DNA from: UBA4093 sp036676455 | GTDB lineage: Bacteria > Cyanobacteriota > Sericytochromatia > S15B-MN24 > UBA4093 | Assembly: GCA_036676455.1 (NCBI GenBank) | Contig: JAKFCW010000060.1 | Span: 1 to 6,059, forward strand | Direction of reading: 5' to 3' | DNA length: 6,059 bases | Shown: positions 5,936 through 6,059 of the stretch, piece by piece | Layout of the letters: each line of letters begins with the position of its first letter | Position numbering within the stretch: position 1 is the first letter of the stretch | Notes under the pieces: generated by a model | The model's input: the letters and a program-made list of their open reading frames with translations, nothing else | The model's database searches: none | What the model was told of the DNA's origin: nothing | Made by a program: the position numbers and the translations under genes

Positions 5936-5964
5936 ATTATCCCATGCCGCTGAAAGCCTGTCAC
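5936..5964 (-). promoter_or_regulatory. Promoter of recO, probably leaderless
   Basis: On the minus strand, -35 GTGACA (5959-5964) and -10 GATAAT (5936-5941) are 17 bases apart. Six to seven bases past the -10 falls on 5929-5930, the A of the recO ATG or the base before it. It also lies inside the frame extension to 5983, which argues against that longer start. Confidence 0.55.
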
Positions 5965-6017
5965 CACCGGAATTTGCGGCCATGGCAGCATTAACTTCAT
6001 GTCGGGATTAAGGTTAT

Positions 6018-6059
6018 GGCGGGCGCGGAGGCCCGCCCCACAAGCATACTGTCTGTGGG
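6018..6059. repeat. GC-rich palindromic element at the window edge
   Basis: GGCGGGC (6018-6024) pairs with GCCCGCC (6031-6037) around a 6-base loop. Next to it CCCACA (6037-6042) pairs with TGTGGG (6054-6059), which reaches the window end. The first hairpin, flanked by CCCAC, looks like the short REP-like intergenic palindromes scattered through many GC-rich genomes. Only one copy is visible here, so repeat status is inferred. No U-tract supports a terminator. Confidence 0.4.

Noticed and set aside
3185..5953. Very long plus-strand open frame (about 920 codons) antisense to the glycosidase and recO
   Set aside because: It crosses two well-supported minus-strand genes, its translation is low-complexity (rich in Gly, Ala, Val, Leu, His, Glu) with no recognisable domain, and GC-rich coding DNA commonly leaves the opposite strand open.
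5930..5983. ATG 5983 as the start of recO
   Set aside because: No Shine-Dalgarno, 18 extra residues unlike RecO proteins, and a promoter motif lies within the extension.

Overview
A 6.06 kb stretch of a GC-rich bacterial chromosome, densely packed with mostly housekeeping-type genes. The genes use Shine-Dalgarno sites of the AGGAGG type and sigma70-like promoters. One product looks like a lipoprotein and the RecO carries a CxxC/CxxC cluster. Lineage cannot be fixed from the sequence. No mobile element, CRISPR array, tRNA or rRNA was seen.

Layout from left to right: (1) the 3' part of rpe on the plus strand; (2) a compact terminator hairpin at 600-619; (3) a small minus-strand gene of 59 codons (646-825) with its own Shine-Dalgarno site, a leader hairpin and a well-formed promoter; (4) a divergent regulatory region (about 940-1086) rich in palindromes and repeats; (5) a plus-strand lipoprotein with a C39-like (papain-fold) peptidase domain (1087-1734); (6) a 22-bp two-part hairpin terminator between convergent genes; (7) a minus-strand cluster read right to left: recO, a six-hairpin glycosidase resembling glycogen debranching enzymes, and an AI-2E/PerM-family membrane protein. 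The last two overlap by four bases (ATGA), so they are probably translationally coupled.

The housekeeping parts are ordinary: Rpe for the pentose phosphate or Calvin pathway and RecO for recombinational repair. The less ordinary parts are the small basic protein gene with its complete transcription unit, the regulatory region it shares with the C39-like lipoprotein (including an 11-bp inverted repeat touching the lipoprotein start codon), the divergent glycosidase that lacks the WGRD-type motif of its nearest recognisable family, and an apparently leaderless recO mRNA. I found no clear multi-gene novel system. The best candidate for something undescribed is the small gene and its divergent partner at 600-1734.
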